A stretch of 37,428 bases of DNA from an uncultured Oscillibacter sp. (GTDB taxonomy: Bacteria; Bacillota; Clostridia; Oscillospirales; Oscillospiraceae), in NCBI GenBank assembly GCA_900551885.1, contig URXS01000007.1:1-37428 (forward strand). Reading direction: 5' to 3'. Positions 23,372 through 31,893 of the stretch are shown here, one piece after another; within the stretch, counting starts at the first letter, position 1; every line of letters begins with the position of its first letter. The notes beneath the pieces were generated by a model. It made no database searches. It was not told where the DNA came from and was given only the letters and a program-made list of their open reading frames with translations. The position numbers and the translations under genes are program-made.

Positions 23372-24452
23372 ATTTGGGCATCTCTTGAAGGTCAGCGTTT
23401 TCGGCCAGTCCCATGGCAAAGCCATCGGCGTGGTGATCGATGGCCTGCCGGCGGGGGAGGCCGTAGACCTCGAAGAATTGCAAACCTTCCTGGACCGGCG
23501 CAAGCCCGGTAAAAGTCCCCTCTCCACCGCCCGGAAGGAAACCGACACCCCCACCTTTTTATCCGGTCTGGAAAACGGGAAAACCTGCGGGGCGCCCCTG
23601 TGCGCCGTCATTGAAAACGGCGACCAGCACTCTTCGGACTACGCCGGTCTCACCGATACCCCCCGGCCTGGCCACGCCGACTACACCGCCGCCATCAAGT
23701 GGGGCGGTCATGCGGACATGCGGGGCGGAGGCCACTTCTCTGGGAGGCTGACGGCGCCGCTTTGCATCGCTGGGGGCATCGCCAAGCAGATCCTCTCCCG
23801 CCGGGGCATTTTCGTAGGTGCCCATCTGAAAGAGGTGGCCGGGATTTCCGACGATTCCTTCCCCCTGCATCCCACGGCGGCGCTCTTTGGGGAAGTGGCC
23901 GTCAAGCCCTTTCCGGTGCTAAACGACGGGGCAGGGGAGCAGATGCAAGCAGCCATCCTGGCGGCCCGGGAGTCCCTGGACTCCGTGGGCGGTGTGGTGG
24001 AATGTGCCGCCGTAGGCCTGCCCGCCGGACTGGGGGACCCCATGTTTGACGGGGTGGAAAACCGCCTGGCGGCGGCTATCTTCGGCATCCCCGCGGTGAA
24101 GGGTTTGGAATTCGGGGACGGCTTTGCCGCCTCCCGGGCCCGTGGCTCTGAGAACAACGACCCCTTTGTCCTGGAAGACGGTACCGTGTCCACGGCCACC
24201 AACCACGCCGGGGGCATCCTGGGGGGCATCACCAACGGTATGCCCATTACCCTGCGGGCGGCTTTCAAACCCACGCCGTCCATTGCCCGGCCCCAGCGGA
24301 CGGTGCGTCTGTCCACCCGGGAGGAAACTGATCTGGAGATCCGAGGCCGGCACGACCCCTGTATTGCCCACCGGGCCGTTCCGGTGGTAGAGGCGGTCAC
24401 CGCCGCCGTGCTGCTAGATTTATTATTGGAGGGTAATCATGGAACTTTCTGA
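23361..24452 (+). CDS. aroC: Chorismate synthase
   Basis: This 363-aa reduced-FMN-dependent enzyme makes chorismate from EPSP, the seventh pathway step. Signatures are FGQSHGKAIG near the start, RPGHADYT, GGGHFSGRLTAP, and SRARGSENNDPF toward the C-terminus. I chose the ATG at 23361, seven bases after AGGAGG. A GTG nine bases earlier overlaps that ribosome binding site and is unlikely. It overlaps aroA by 11 bases and pheA by 14 bases. Confidence 0.94.
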   Translation: MSSEFGHLLKVSVFGQSHGKAIGVVIDGLPAGEAVDLEELQTFLDRRKPGKSPLSTARKETDTPTFLSGLENGKTCGAPLCAVIENGDQHSSDYAGLTDTPRPGHADYTAAIKWGGHADMRGGGHFSGRLTAPLCIAGGIAKQILSRRGIFVGAHLKEVAGISDDSFPLHPTAALFGEVAVKPFPVLNDGAGEQMQAAILAARESLDSVGGVVECAAVGLPAGLGDPMFDGVENRLAAAIFGIPAVKGLEFGDGFAASRARGSENNDPFVLEDGTVSTATNHAGGILGGITNGMPITLRAAFKPTPSIARPQRTVRLSTREETDLEIRGRHDPCIAHRAVPVVEAVTAAVLLDLLLEGNHGTF

Positions 24453-25575
24453 GATTCGCACGAAAATCGACGCCGTGGACGACCAGTTGCTGGATTTGTT
24501 CCTGCAGCGGATGGCCCTGTCCGAGGAAGTGGCCGCCTACAAGAACGAGCATCACCTTCCCATTCTCAACAAGCAGCGGGAGCGGGAGATCCTGGCCAAG
24601 GTAACGGAGAAATCCGGGGAGAAGGAACGCTACGCCTACCACCTGTTCTCCACCCTCTTTGAGCTGGCCCGGTCCCGGCAGGCGGAGCTGATCGACGCTC
24701 CCACCAAGGTGGAGGCCCAGGTGAAGGCCTCCCTGGCCGCTGGCGGCGAGGTGTTCCCCCAGACGGGACTGGTGGCCTGCCAGGGCGTGGAGGGCGCCAA
24801 CTCCCAGGTGGCCTGTGACCGCCTGCTGCCCCGGGGCAACATCGTGTACGTGAAGACCTTCCAGGCGGTGGCCTCCGCCGTGGAGTCGGGCCTTTGCAAG
24901 TTCGGCGTGCTGCCCATTGAGAACAGCTCCAACGGCTCCGTCCGGGCGGTATACGAGCTGCTCCAGGACCACAAACTGTCGGTGGTCCGGTCCACCCGGC
25001 TGTGCATCCGCCACGAGCTGCTGGGCCTGCCCGGCGCCAAGCTGTCCGACATCACAGAGATCTACTCCCACGAGCAGGCCATTGGCCAGTGCAGCCGCTT
25101 TTTGACCGGTCTCAATGGCGTGCGGGTGGTACCCTGCGACAACACCGCTGCTGCTGCCCAGATGGTGTCGGAGCGGGGAGACAAGCATGTGGCCGCCATC
25201 TCCTCTCACCCCTGCGCCGCTCTGTACGGCCTGGAGTGCCTGAAAGACGATATTCAGGACAGTGACAACAACTATACCCGCTTCTTCTGCGTGTCCAAGG
25301 ATCCGGTGATCTATGCGGGCGCCAACCGCATCAGCCTGATCATTGCCTGCGACAACAAGCCTGGCGCATTGTATGAGATTCTGTCCAAGCTGGCGGCCCT
25401 GGGCATCAACATGACCAAGCTGGAATCCTGCCCGGTCACCGGCCGCAATTTCGAATTCATCTTCTTCCTGGAGCTGGAGGCCTCCGTCCACGAGCCCGGC
25501 GTCCTTCCCATGTTGGAGGAACTGGAGCGCAGTTGCCAGAGTTTCCAGTTCCTGGGCAGCTACGCGGAAGTGTGA
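24439..25575 (+). CDS. pheA: Bifunctional chorismate mutase/prephenate dehydratase (P-protein)
   Basis: This 378-aa enzyme turns chorismate into phenylpyruvate. Residues 1-85 are an AroQ-type chorismate mutase with IRTKIDAVDDQLLDLFLQR. Residues 107-285 are prephenate dehydratase, with IENSSNGSV (160-168) and the catalytic TRF (280-282). The C-terminal ACT domain (about 295-370) has KPGAL (307-311) and ESCP (329-332), where most relatives read ESRP; it is the usual site of Phe feedback inhibition. GGAGG lies five bases upstream of the start. Prephenate made here also feeds TyrA. Confidence 0.95.
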   Translation: MELSEIRTKIDAVDDQLLDLFLQRMALSEEVAAYKNEHHLPILNKQREREILAKVTEKSGEKERYAYHLFSTLFELARSRQAELIDAPTKVEAQVKASLAAGGEVFPQTGLVACQGVEGANSQVACDRLLPRGNIVYVKTFQAVASAVESGLCKFGVLPIENSSNGSVRAVYELLQDHKLSVVRSTRLCIRHELLGLPGAKLSDITEIYSHEQAIGQCSRFLTGLNGVRVVPCDNTAAAAQMVSERGDKHVAAISSHPCAALYGLECLKDDIQDSDNNYTRFFCVSKDPVIYAGANRISLIIACDNKPGALYEILSKLAALGINMTKLESCPVTGRNFEFIFFLELEASVHEPGVLPMLEELERSCQSFQFLGSYAEV

Positions 25576-25576
25576 T

Positions 25577-26830
25577 ATGGCGGAGAAGGTCTACGGCCTG
25601 TTGGGCCGAAAGCTGGGCCACAGTTGGTCCGTCCCCATTCACGCAGCCCTGGGCAACAATGCCTACCGCCTCATTGAACTGGAACCGGAGGATCTGGAAC
25701 CCTTCCTGAAGCGGGAAGACATCGGCGGCCTCAATGTCACCATCCCCTATAAGCGGGACGTGATGCCCTTCTGCGACGAAATCGACCCCGGCGCCCGAGC
25801 CATCGGCAGCGTCAACACCCTGGTGCGCCGGAAGGATGGGAAGCTCTGGGGCTATAACACCGACATTGACGGCTTTCTCTACATGGCCAGCCGGTCCGGC
25901 ATTCGCATTACCGGAAAAAAGGTGATCATTCTGGGCAGCGGCGGTGCTTCTCTGACCGCTCAGGCGGCAGTCCGGCGGGAGGGGGCAAGGGAGGTCGTGG
26001 TGATCTCCCGCTCTGGCCCGGACAACTACGGCAACCTGGACCGCCACGCCGACGGGGAGATCGTGGTCAACACCACTCCAGTGGGCATGTTCCCGGACAA
26101 CGGCAACGCGCCGGTGGACCTGACCGCATTCCCCCGGTGTCAGGGTGTGCTGGACGTCGTCTACAATCCCCGCCGCACCGCGCTGCTGCTACAGGCCCAG
26201 GCCCTGGGCATTCCCTGCTGTGATGGATTGCCCATGCTGGTGGCCCAGGCCAAGGTGGCCGAGGAGCACTTCTTTGAAAAATCCATCCCCGACAGCGAAA
26301 ATGAGCGCATCCTGAAGCTGCTGCGCTGGGAAACAGAAAACATTGTTCTGATCGGTATGCCCGGCAGCGGCAAAACCGCCATCGGTCAACTGCTCTCGGA
26401 GCTGACAGGCCGGGAGGCCATCGATATCGACCAGCGGATCGTCCAGCGGGCCGGCTGTTCCATTCCGGAGATCTTTGCCCGGGGCGGCGAGACGGAGTTC
26501 CGCCGTCTGGAGCGGGAGGAGACGGCAAAGGCCGGGGCCCTGTCCGGCAAAATTCTTCTGACCGGCGGCGGCGTGGTCAAGACACCGGAGAACTATAATG
26601 CCCTGCGGCAGAACGGCCGCGTTTACCACCTGCTGCGGAACCTGGACACCCTGCCCACCGGCGGACGGCCCCTGTCCCAGGGGGCGGACCTGCAAGCCAT
26701 GTGGCGGGAACGGGAACCCCTGTACCAGAAGTTTCGGAACGTGACGGCAGACAACAACGGCCCGGCGGAGGAAACCGCCCAGGCCATCTGGAGGGATTTT
26801 TGTGCACATTCTGGTGATGAACGGGCCTAA
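25577..26830 (+). CDS. aroE-aroK: Shikimate dehydrogenase-shikimate kinase fusion
   Basis: This 417-aa fusion does two non-adjacent cuts of work in one chain: reduction of 3-dehydroshikimate to shikimate, then its phosphorylation. Residues 1-235 are AroE with LGHSWSVPIH (13-22), the catalytic Lys59 in IPYK, the Asp96 of YNTDIDG and the GSGGAS nucleotide site (120-125). After a 15-20 residue linker, residues 254-417 are AroK with Walker A GMPGSGKT (260-267), DIDQ (283-286) and LTGGGVV (328-334). Both active sites look intact. The start lies one base past the pheA stop. The end overlaps aroQ by 29 bases. Confidence 0.94.
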   Translation: MAEKVYGLLGRKLGHSWSVPIHAALGNNAYRLIELEPEDLEPFLKREDIGGLNVTIPYKRDVMPFCDEIDPGARAIGSVNTLVRRKDGKLWGYNTDIDGFLYMASRSGIRITGKKVIILGSGGASLTAQAAVRREGAREVVVISRSGPDNYGNLDRHADGEIVVNTTPVGMFPDNGNAPVDLTAFPRCQGVLDVVYNPRRTALLLQAQALGIPCCDGLPMLVAQAKVAEEHFFEKSIPDSENERILKLLRWETENIVLIGMPGSGKTAIGQLLSELTGREAIDIDQRIVQRAGCSIPEIFARGGETEFRRLEREETAKAGALSGKILLTGGGVVKTPENYNALRQNGRVYHLLRNLDTLPTGGRPLSQGADLQAMWREREPLYQKFRNVTADNNGPAEETAQAIWRDFCAHSGDERA

Positions 26831-27230
26831 CATGAACATGCTGGGTATTCGCCAGCCGGAGATCTACGGCTACGAGACCTATGAGGACCTGTGCGCCATG
26901 ATCCGGGCAGAGGCACAGCGGCTGGGTGTGGAGGTGTCCTTCTTCCAGTCCAACCACGAGGGGGCCCTGGTGGACGCCATCCAACAGGCCTACTTTGACA
27001 AGGTGGATGGCATTATCATCAATCCGGCAGCCTACACCCACACCAGCGTGGCCTTGCTGGACGCAGTGAAAGCGGTGGGAATCCCCACGGTAGAGGTCCA
27101 CGTCTCCGACCCCGATGGTCGGGAGGACTTCCGCCATGTCTCCTATATCCGCGCCGCCTGCGTGGCCACCATCAAGGGCAAGGGCCTGCCCGGCTATCTG
27201 GAGGCTCTGCGGCTGCTGTGCCGCCCATAG
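26802..27230 (+). CDS. aroQ: Type II 3-dehydroquinate dehydratase
   Basis: This 142-aa enzyme converts 3-dehydroquinate to 3-dehydroshikimate; type II forms are dodecamers. NGPNMNMLG (7-15), the catalytic Tyr22 in EIYG, NPAAYTHTS and EVHVSD are all as expected. It starts at a GTG at 26802, after GGAGGG, inside the 3' end of aroE-aroK, and is the last gene of the operon. Confidence 0.93.
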   Translation: MHILVMNGPNMNMLGIRQPEIYGYETYEDLCAMIRAEAQRLGVEVSFFQSNHEGALVDAIQQAYFDKVDGIIINPAAYTHTSVALLDAVKAVGIPTVEVHVSDPDGREDFRHVSYIRAACVATIKGKGLPGYLEALRLLCRP

Positions 27231-27249
27231 TCAGTTCTTTTTCCGAAAG

Positions 27250-27295
27250 CAAGCGCCGGGGAACACCCAGTCTGTGTTCCCTGGCGCTTGTTTGA
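27250..27295 (+). terminator. Terminator of the aromatic operon
   Basis: A 17-bp stem with one G-T pair (27250-27266 and 27274-27290) is followed by tttg and further T residues, 19 bases after the aroQ stop. Confidence 0.85.
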
Positions 27296-27316
27296 TTATG
27301 TTACATAAGTGAATGT

Positions 27317-27353
27317 AAAAAAGCGGTGCTGCCGTGGTTTCCACGGCAGCACC
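27317..27353 (-). terminator. Terminator of the cstA gene
   Basis: Perfect 13-bp arms (27325-27337 and 27341-27353) are followed on the minus strand by six T. Confidence 0.88.
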
Positions 27354-27381
27354 GGATTTCAGGAGGGGGAATAATAACCGC

Positions 27382-28890
27382 TTACTTGCTGATCAGGCGG
27401 CTGGCACGCTTGTTGCCATACCAGACGATGACAGCCACATAAGCCACGGCGGCGATGACGCCCACGGCGTAAGCCACGGGCCAGCTCTGCCGGAAGCCGA
27501 TGGAAGCGTTGGTGATGTAAGTAACGGTCACGAACGCATACCAGGCACCGGGGATCAGGGGGATCCACACCCACTTGGCCTTCTTGTTCTCGAACATCCA
27601 CACGGAGATGCCCAGGAAGGCGAACAGGGACAGGGTCTGGTTGGACCAGGCGAAGTAACGCCACAGGGTGTTGAAGCCAGTGGGGTTGCTCTTAGCGAAC
27701 ACCAGGATCACAGCCACCAGAGCGAAGATGATGGCGGACAGGCCCAGACGCTTGGCCTTGGAGCTCTGGTCCAGATGGAAGGCATCCGCAATGCCCAGAC
27801 GCAGAGCACGCAGAGCGGTATCGCCGGAAGTGATGGGCAGAACGATGACGCCCAGCAGGGCGATGATGCCGCCCACATTGCCCAGGATGTTCTTGCAGAC
27901 AACACCGATGGTGCCGGTGGCCAGAGAGGCATTGACCTCCTGCAGGCCCAGGTTGTACACGCCCATAGCGCCGGCAGCCCAAACCATGGCGATGAAGCCT
28001 TCCAGGATCATCATGTTGTAGAAGGTCATGCGGCCCTGCTTCTCACTCTTCATGGTACGGGAGATGATAGCAGTCTGGGTGGAGTGGAAGCCGGACAGAA
28101 TGCCGCAGGCCACGGTGATGAAGAAGATGGGTACGAAGTGGTTGGCGCTGAAGTACTCGCCATAGCTGAAGGCGGTCTGGGTGCCGTCGGCGGCGGTGTA
28201 ATTGAACACCAGGCCCTGCCAGTCATCCCACAGGTTCAGCAGAGGATAGCCCTTGACAAACAGGCCCAGGAACACACCCACGGCGGAGAACAGCAGGATG
28301 GCGCCGAAGATGGGATAGATGCGGCCGATGATGGCGTCGATGGGGAACACGGTGGCAATCAGATAGTAGACGAAGATGACACCGTAGATGATCCAGGTGG
28401 TGGGGTCATCCACCTTGCCGGAGAAGCCGAACACCTGAGTGGCGGCAATGTCGCCGGGGGTGTAGATGAACACAGCGCCCACCAACAGCAGCAGCAGGCT
28501 CAGGAACACCTGATAGATACCAAAAATACCCTTGTTGGAGTACTTGCGGATCATGTCGGGCATCTGGGAGCCGCCGTCACGCAGGCAGATCATGCCGGAG
28601 AAATAGTCGTGCATAGCGCCGCCGATGACGTTGCCGATGGGGATGGTGATGAACGCGATGGGCCCGAAGAGGATGCCCTGGATGGGCCCGATGATGGGGC
28701 CGGTGCCGGCGATGTTCAGCAGGTTGATCAGGCCGTTCTTCCAGCCTCTCATGGGGACGTAGTCCACGCCGTCCTGCTTGGAGTAGGCGGGGGTCTCCCG
28801 GTCGTCGGGGCCGAAGACCTTTTCGCAGAACTTGCCGTAAATGGCGGCGCCCACGAACAGGATCACGAGGCCCAGGACAAATGTTGCCAT
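27382..28890 (-). CDS. cstA: CstA-family carbon starvation/pyruvate transporter
   Basis: This 502-aa integral membrane protein has about 13 or more hydrophobic segments and family motifs such as LNIAGTGPIIGPIQG near residue 60, GNVIGGAMHDYFSG, and CGILSGFHSTQTAIISRT. It is shorter than E. coli CstA (701 aa), matching the compact Firmicutes form. Members import pyruvate or peptides. I chose the ATG at 28890, nine bases after AAAGGAG. It lies downstream of a two-component system on the same strand, but a terminator separates them, so it has its own promoter, probably controlled by that system. Confidence 0.9.
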   Translation of the reverse strand: MATFVLGLVILFVGAAIYGKFCEKVFGPDDRETPAYSKQDGVDYVPMRGWKNGLINLLNIAGTGPIIGPIQGILFGPIAFITIPIGNVIGGAMHDYFSGMICLRDGGSQMPDMIRKYSNKGIFGIYQVFLSLLLLLVGAVFIYTPGDIAATQVFGFSGKVDDPTTWIIYGVIFVYYLIATVFPIDAIIGRIYPIFGAILLFSAVGVFLGLFVKGYPLLNLWDDWQGLVFNYTAADGTQTAFSYGEYFSANHFVPIFFITVACGILSGFHSTQTAIISRTMKSEKQGRMTFYNMMILEGFIAMVWAAGAMGVYNLGLQEVNASLATGTIGVVCKNILGNVGGIIALLGVIVLPITSGDTALRALRLGIADAFHLDQSSKAKRLGLSAIIFALVAVILVFAKSNPTGFNTLWRYFAWSNQTLSLFAFLGISVWMFENKKAKWVWIPLIPGAWYAFVTVTYITNASIGFRQSWPVAYAVGVIAAVAYVAVIVWYGNKRASRLISK

Positions 28891-29063
28891 AAACACACAC
28901 TCCTTTTACACATTGTGTTTTCAGGGGACGTCTCGTTTCGCCCCCTTTTCCCACGCCTATAAGATAGCAGATTTTTGAGGGTGTGGACGTTAAAAAAATA
29001 TTCAAATAGATTCAGATTTTATAATAAATATCAATTTGCTCGTTAAGATGTAGTTAATTTTAC
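28891..29063 (-). promoter_or_regulatory. AT-rich cstA control region
   Basis: This 173-base region is unusually AT-rich for the window. On the minus strand TATCTT or CTTATA near 28960-28970 could be a -10 but has no good -35, which fits a promoter that needs an activator. The octamer TCTGCTAT at 28964-28971 also occurs at the sensor kinase promoter (30975-30982), and both lie downstream of TTTTAAC-type strings. Confidence 0.45.
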
Positions 29064-29096
29064 AAAAAAGAGCCGCCGCACAGCCTGTGCGGCGGA
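29064..29096 (-). terminator. Terminator of the two-component system operon
   Basis: Arms 29073-29083 and 29085-29095 form a GC-rich stem, followed on the minus strand by CTTTTTTG. Confidence 0.85.
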
Positions 29097-29128
29097 CAAA
29101 GAAGTCATTTCAGTCAGCACGGAAGAAT

Positions 29129-29836
29129 TTACTCGCCCTCCGCCATGCGGTAGCCCACGCCCACTTCCGTGAACAGATACTCCGGTTCGGCAGGGTTTTT
29201 TTCGATCTTGCGGCGGATGTTGGCCATGTTGACCCGGAGGATTTGGTTATCTCCACTGGCCCGGGGACCCCACAATTCCTTAATAATAAAATCGTATGTA
29301 AGGACTTTACCGGCGTATTTGCCCAGAAGCGCCACGATTCGGAACTCACTGAGGGTCAGATGGACATTCTCTCCCCGTACCAGGACCTGGTGTTTATTGT
29401 AATCAATGACCAGATCTCCCACGGAGTAGGTGCCATTGCGGGCAATCTCATCGTTGCCAGAGGCGGTGCGGGTGTGACGGATGGCGGTACGGACCCGGGC
29501 CAGCAGCTCGTCCGTGCCGAAGGGCTTGGTCAGATAGTCGTCGGCCCCCAGGTCCAGGGCGTCCACCTTGTCACGCTCATGAGACCGGGCGGAGACCACC
29601 ACCACCGGCAGACTGGACCAGCTCCGAAGTTGTCGCAAAATGTCCAAACCGTCCATGTCCGGCAGACCCAGGTCCAGAATGATCAGGTCCGGGCAATGGG
29701 AGGAGATCATAGACAACGCTTCCGTCCCGGAACGGGCCTGCATGGCTTCATAGCCGTTGGAGTTCAGTACGGTGGAGATGAAGTGAGAAATGCTCTTCTC
29801 ATCTTCAATCACCAAAATTTTTTCACGGATATTCAT
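29129..29836 (-). CDS. KdpE-like OmpR-family response regulator
   Basis: This 235-aa transcription factor has a receiver domain with acidic pocket EDE (11-13), phosphoacceptor Asp55 in ILDLGLPD and the conserved Lys of LTKPFG, then a winged-helix OmpR/PhoB DNA-binding domain ending in VGVGYRM. Its closest named kin by pattern is KdpE. The ATG at 29836 follows AAGGAGG by seven bases. It follows the kinase gene by 11 bases. No kdpFABC potassium pump genes are nearby, while cstA is next downstream, so it may control cstA and not potassium uptake. Confidence 0.9.
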   Translation of the reverse strand: MNIREKILVIEDEKSISHFISTVLNSNGYEAMQARSGTEALSMISSHCPDLIILDLGLPDMDGLDILRQLRSWSSLPVVVVSARSHERDKVDALDLGADDYLTKPFGTDELLARVRTAIRHTRTASGNDEIARNGTYSVGDLVIDYNKHQVLVRGENVHLTLSEFRIVALLGKYAGKVLTYDFIIKELWGPRASGDNQILRVNMANIRRKIEKNPAEPEYLFTEVGVGYRMAEGE

Positions 29837-29847
29837 AGGATTCCTCC

Positions 29848-30912
29848 TTAGGAAAGGGGCAGACAGAAGGAAAATTCCGCGCCTGCCGATAGATTTTTTG
29901 CCTCCATGGTGCCGCCGTGGGCCCGGACAATGGCCAGACACACGGAAAGCCCCAGACCCATGTTCCGCTTACCGTCGCCGGTGCCGGTCTCACTGTGCTT
30001 GAGGCTGCCGTCAAACAGCGTGGGCAGGACCTTGGCGGGGATGCCGCCTCCATCGTCCCGCACGGAAAAACGGGCATACTCCCCGTCGGCCTGGACGGAG
30101 AGGGTGATATGCGAGGTGTTGACCCCGTGAAGTGCGGCGTTCTCCAGCAGGTTGGACAACACTTGTTCCACCAGAATGGGGTCCATGGGTACCATCAACA
30201 GCTCCTCCGGCGCCCGGACCTCTACTGCTATGGAGGGGAACCGCTTGCGGAATTTCCGCACTGCACCGTCCAGTACCTCCTCCGCCGCCTCCGGCTGCTT
30301 GGTGATGCGGGCCTGGGCATCTCCCATGCGGGTGATGGAGAGCAAATTTTCCACCACACGGATCAGCCACTGGGCGTCGTCCCGGGCGTCCTCCAGCAGC
30401 GTTCGCTGCTCCTCCGGCGACAGATCCGGATTCTCCAGCAGGGTGGAGGTGGCCCCCATGATGGAGGTCAGGGGCGTGCGGATGTCGTGGGACACGGAGC
30501 GCAGCAGATTGGCCCGCATTTTCTCCTTCTCGCTCTCCAGGCGCAGTCGCTCCTGCTGCTTGATCTGTGTGGTCAGAGTACTGGTGATCACCGACACCGC
30601 CAGAAAGGTCAAAAAAGTCAACGGGTAGCCGGAGAGTGTGAAATTGAATGCCCAATAGGGGGAAGTGAACACATAGTTCACACAGACCACGCCGGTCACC
30701 GAGGCGATGAGCCCATAGAGATAGCCGTTGGTCAGGCGGGAGACCAACAGCACTGCCAGCACGAAGATGGGGGAGGCAAAGCCATCGCTGGTGTCTCCCA
30801 TTTGCAGCAGAATGCACAGGGCCAGAGCGCATACCAGAATGCCAGCCGTGATCAGCAGATCCCGCCAGGAGAAGGGAAACAGCCGCACCGAAAGGGATTT
30901 TTTAGATTTCAA
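29848..30912 (-). CDS. KdpD-type sensor histidine kinase without N-terminal KdpD/Usp domains
   Basis: This 354-aa kinase begins with a DUF4118-like four-helix membrane module (about residues 18-115: LVSRLTNGYLYGLIASVTG and VNYVFTSPYWAF are typical of KdpD), then a HisKA domain with His142 in SVSHDIRTPL, and an ATPase domain with NLLENA, DDGGGIP and GLGLSV boxes. Full KdpD is about 900 residues, with an N-terminal nucleotide-binding half and a Usp domain; both are absent, so its signal input must differ. It starts at a TTG at 30912, ten bases after AAAGGAGG, and is followed by its regulator. Confidence 0.9.
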   Translation of the reverse strand: MKSKKSLSVRLFPFSWRDLLITAGILVCALALCILLQMGDTSDGFASPIFVLAVLLVSRLTNGYLYGLIASVTGVVCVNYVFTSPYWAFNFTLSGYPLTFLTFLAVSVITSTLTTQIKQQERLRLESEKEKMRANLLRSVSHDIRTPLTSIMGATSTLLENPDLSPEEQRTLLEDARDDAQWLIRVVENLLSITRMGDAQARITKQPEAAEEVLDGAVRKFRKRFPSIAVEVRAPEELLMVPMDPILVEQVLSNLLENAALHGVNTSHITLSVQADGEYARFSVRDDGGGIPAKVLPTLFDGSLKHSETGTGDGKRNMGLGLSVCLAIVRAHGGTMEAKNLSAGAEFSFCLPLS

Positions 30913-30971
30913 AAGGGGTTTGCCTCCTTTGCCACCGAGCCTCAGAAGCGGGGCATGCTTTTACGGCATCT

Positions 30972-31002
30972 ATCATAGCAGAAAAAGAGTTAAAATTCTG
31001 CT
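30972..31002 (-). promoter_or_regulatory. Promoter and palindrome of the two-component operon
   Basis: On the minus strand TATGAT (30972-30977) is a likely -10 with no good -35. Upstream of it AGCAGAA (30977-30983) and TTCTGCT (30996-31002) form an inverted repeat around 12 AT-rich bases, a plausible binding site. Confidence 0.45.
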
Positions 31003-31101
31003 AAAAAACTTAACAAAAAGCACGCACACACCTTTAGCATTTTGGCAGGAGTTTAACGCAAAAGAGCCGGTCCTTTCCGGCACCTGAACAATTTTTTCCG
31101 G

Positions 31102-31107
31102 TATAAT
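31102..31107 (+). promoter_or_regulatory. Promoter -10 of the PH-domain protein gene
   Basis: A perfect TATAAT lies 38 bases before the start codon; no strong -35 is visible. Confidence 0.5.
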
Positions 31108-31145
31108 GCCAAATAAAGAAAACTGTGGGGAGGGAGCGAAAGCAG

Positions 31146-31721
31146 ATGGAAGCGGTCCTGAGAGAATCCTTGCGGGATGGTGAAAAAGTGCGCTGGCAGG
31201 GAGAACCTGTCAGATTTCCCCTTTTGGATGACGCTGACCGGACGACGATCCTGGTGAAGTGGATCGCCACAGCAGTCCTAGCCGTAGGATTGCTGGTGGT
31301 ATATATTCCCAGCCGGGAGACGCCCAGCGTGGGATTTATTGGACTGGTGGCGCTGACGGCGGTGTTGATTATGGGCTCACCCCTCATCGAGCGGTGGAGC
31401 CTGAAGCAGCAGCGGTATTGGATCACCAACCAGCGGGTCATCTTGATGACCCGGGATAAGAGCCTTTACAGTATGGAGCTGGGCGACATCGACGGGTTTC
31501 AGGTGGCTGGCGGCCGGGCGCCGGAGGGGTGTTTGATGCTGGGAAGCTGCATTTTCCAGGAGGGAGACAGTCAGCTTCGATGGAGGGCCTGCCACCCCAA
31601 GATCGATGTGAAAGGCCAGGGATCCCAGAGTGATGCCCAGGGGATGGTATTCTACTGCGTTCGCAATGTCGGGGCTGCCAAGGCCCTTTTGGAACGGGCA
31701 TTGGGAAGCAATGGGACCTGA
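31146..31721 (+). CDS. Membrane protein with bacterial PH-like domain
   Basis: This 191-aa protein has an N-terminal cytoplasmic segment (GEKVRWQGEPVRFP), two membrane helices (about residues 38-56 and 64-80), then a bacterial PH-like domain: RYWITNQRVILMTRDKSLYSMELGDIDGFQV is the typical pattern. Such proteins are common in Firmicutes; their role is usually unknown. The ATG at 31146 lies 11 bases after GGGGAGGG. It is monocistronic and ends at a strong terminator, just before the phage module. Confidence 0.8.
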   Translation: MEAVLRESLRDGEKVRWQGEPVRFPLLDDADRTTILVKWIATAVLAVGLLVVYIPSRETPSVGFIGLVALTAVLIMGSPLIERWSLKQQRYWITNQRVILMTRDKSLYSMELGDIDGFQVAGGRAPEGCLMLGSCIFQEGDSQLRWRACHPKIDVKGQGSQSDAQGMVFYCVRNVGAAKALLERALGSNGT

Positions 31722-31763
31722 AAAAGGAAGCAGCTATATATACAATACATAATTGAAATGACA

Positions 31764-31804
31764 ACAGTATGCCCGCGGGGAGACCCGCGGGCATGCTGTT
31801 TTTT
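31764..31804 (+). terminator. Terminator separating host gene and phage module
   Basis: A 16-bp stem with one G-T pair (31764-31779 and 31784-31799), loop gaga, is followed by six T and then an A/T tract. Confidence 0.9.
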
Positions 31805-31893
31805 AAAAAAATTTTTTCCCTGTTGCACGGCGGTGTGCAACTTTTGGGAGATGGCGGCCATGGGTGTGAGACAGGGACGAAGGGAGAAGAGGC

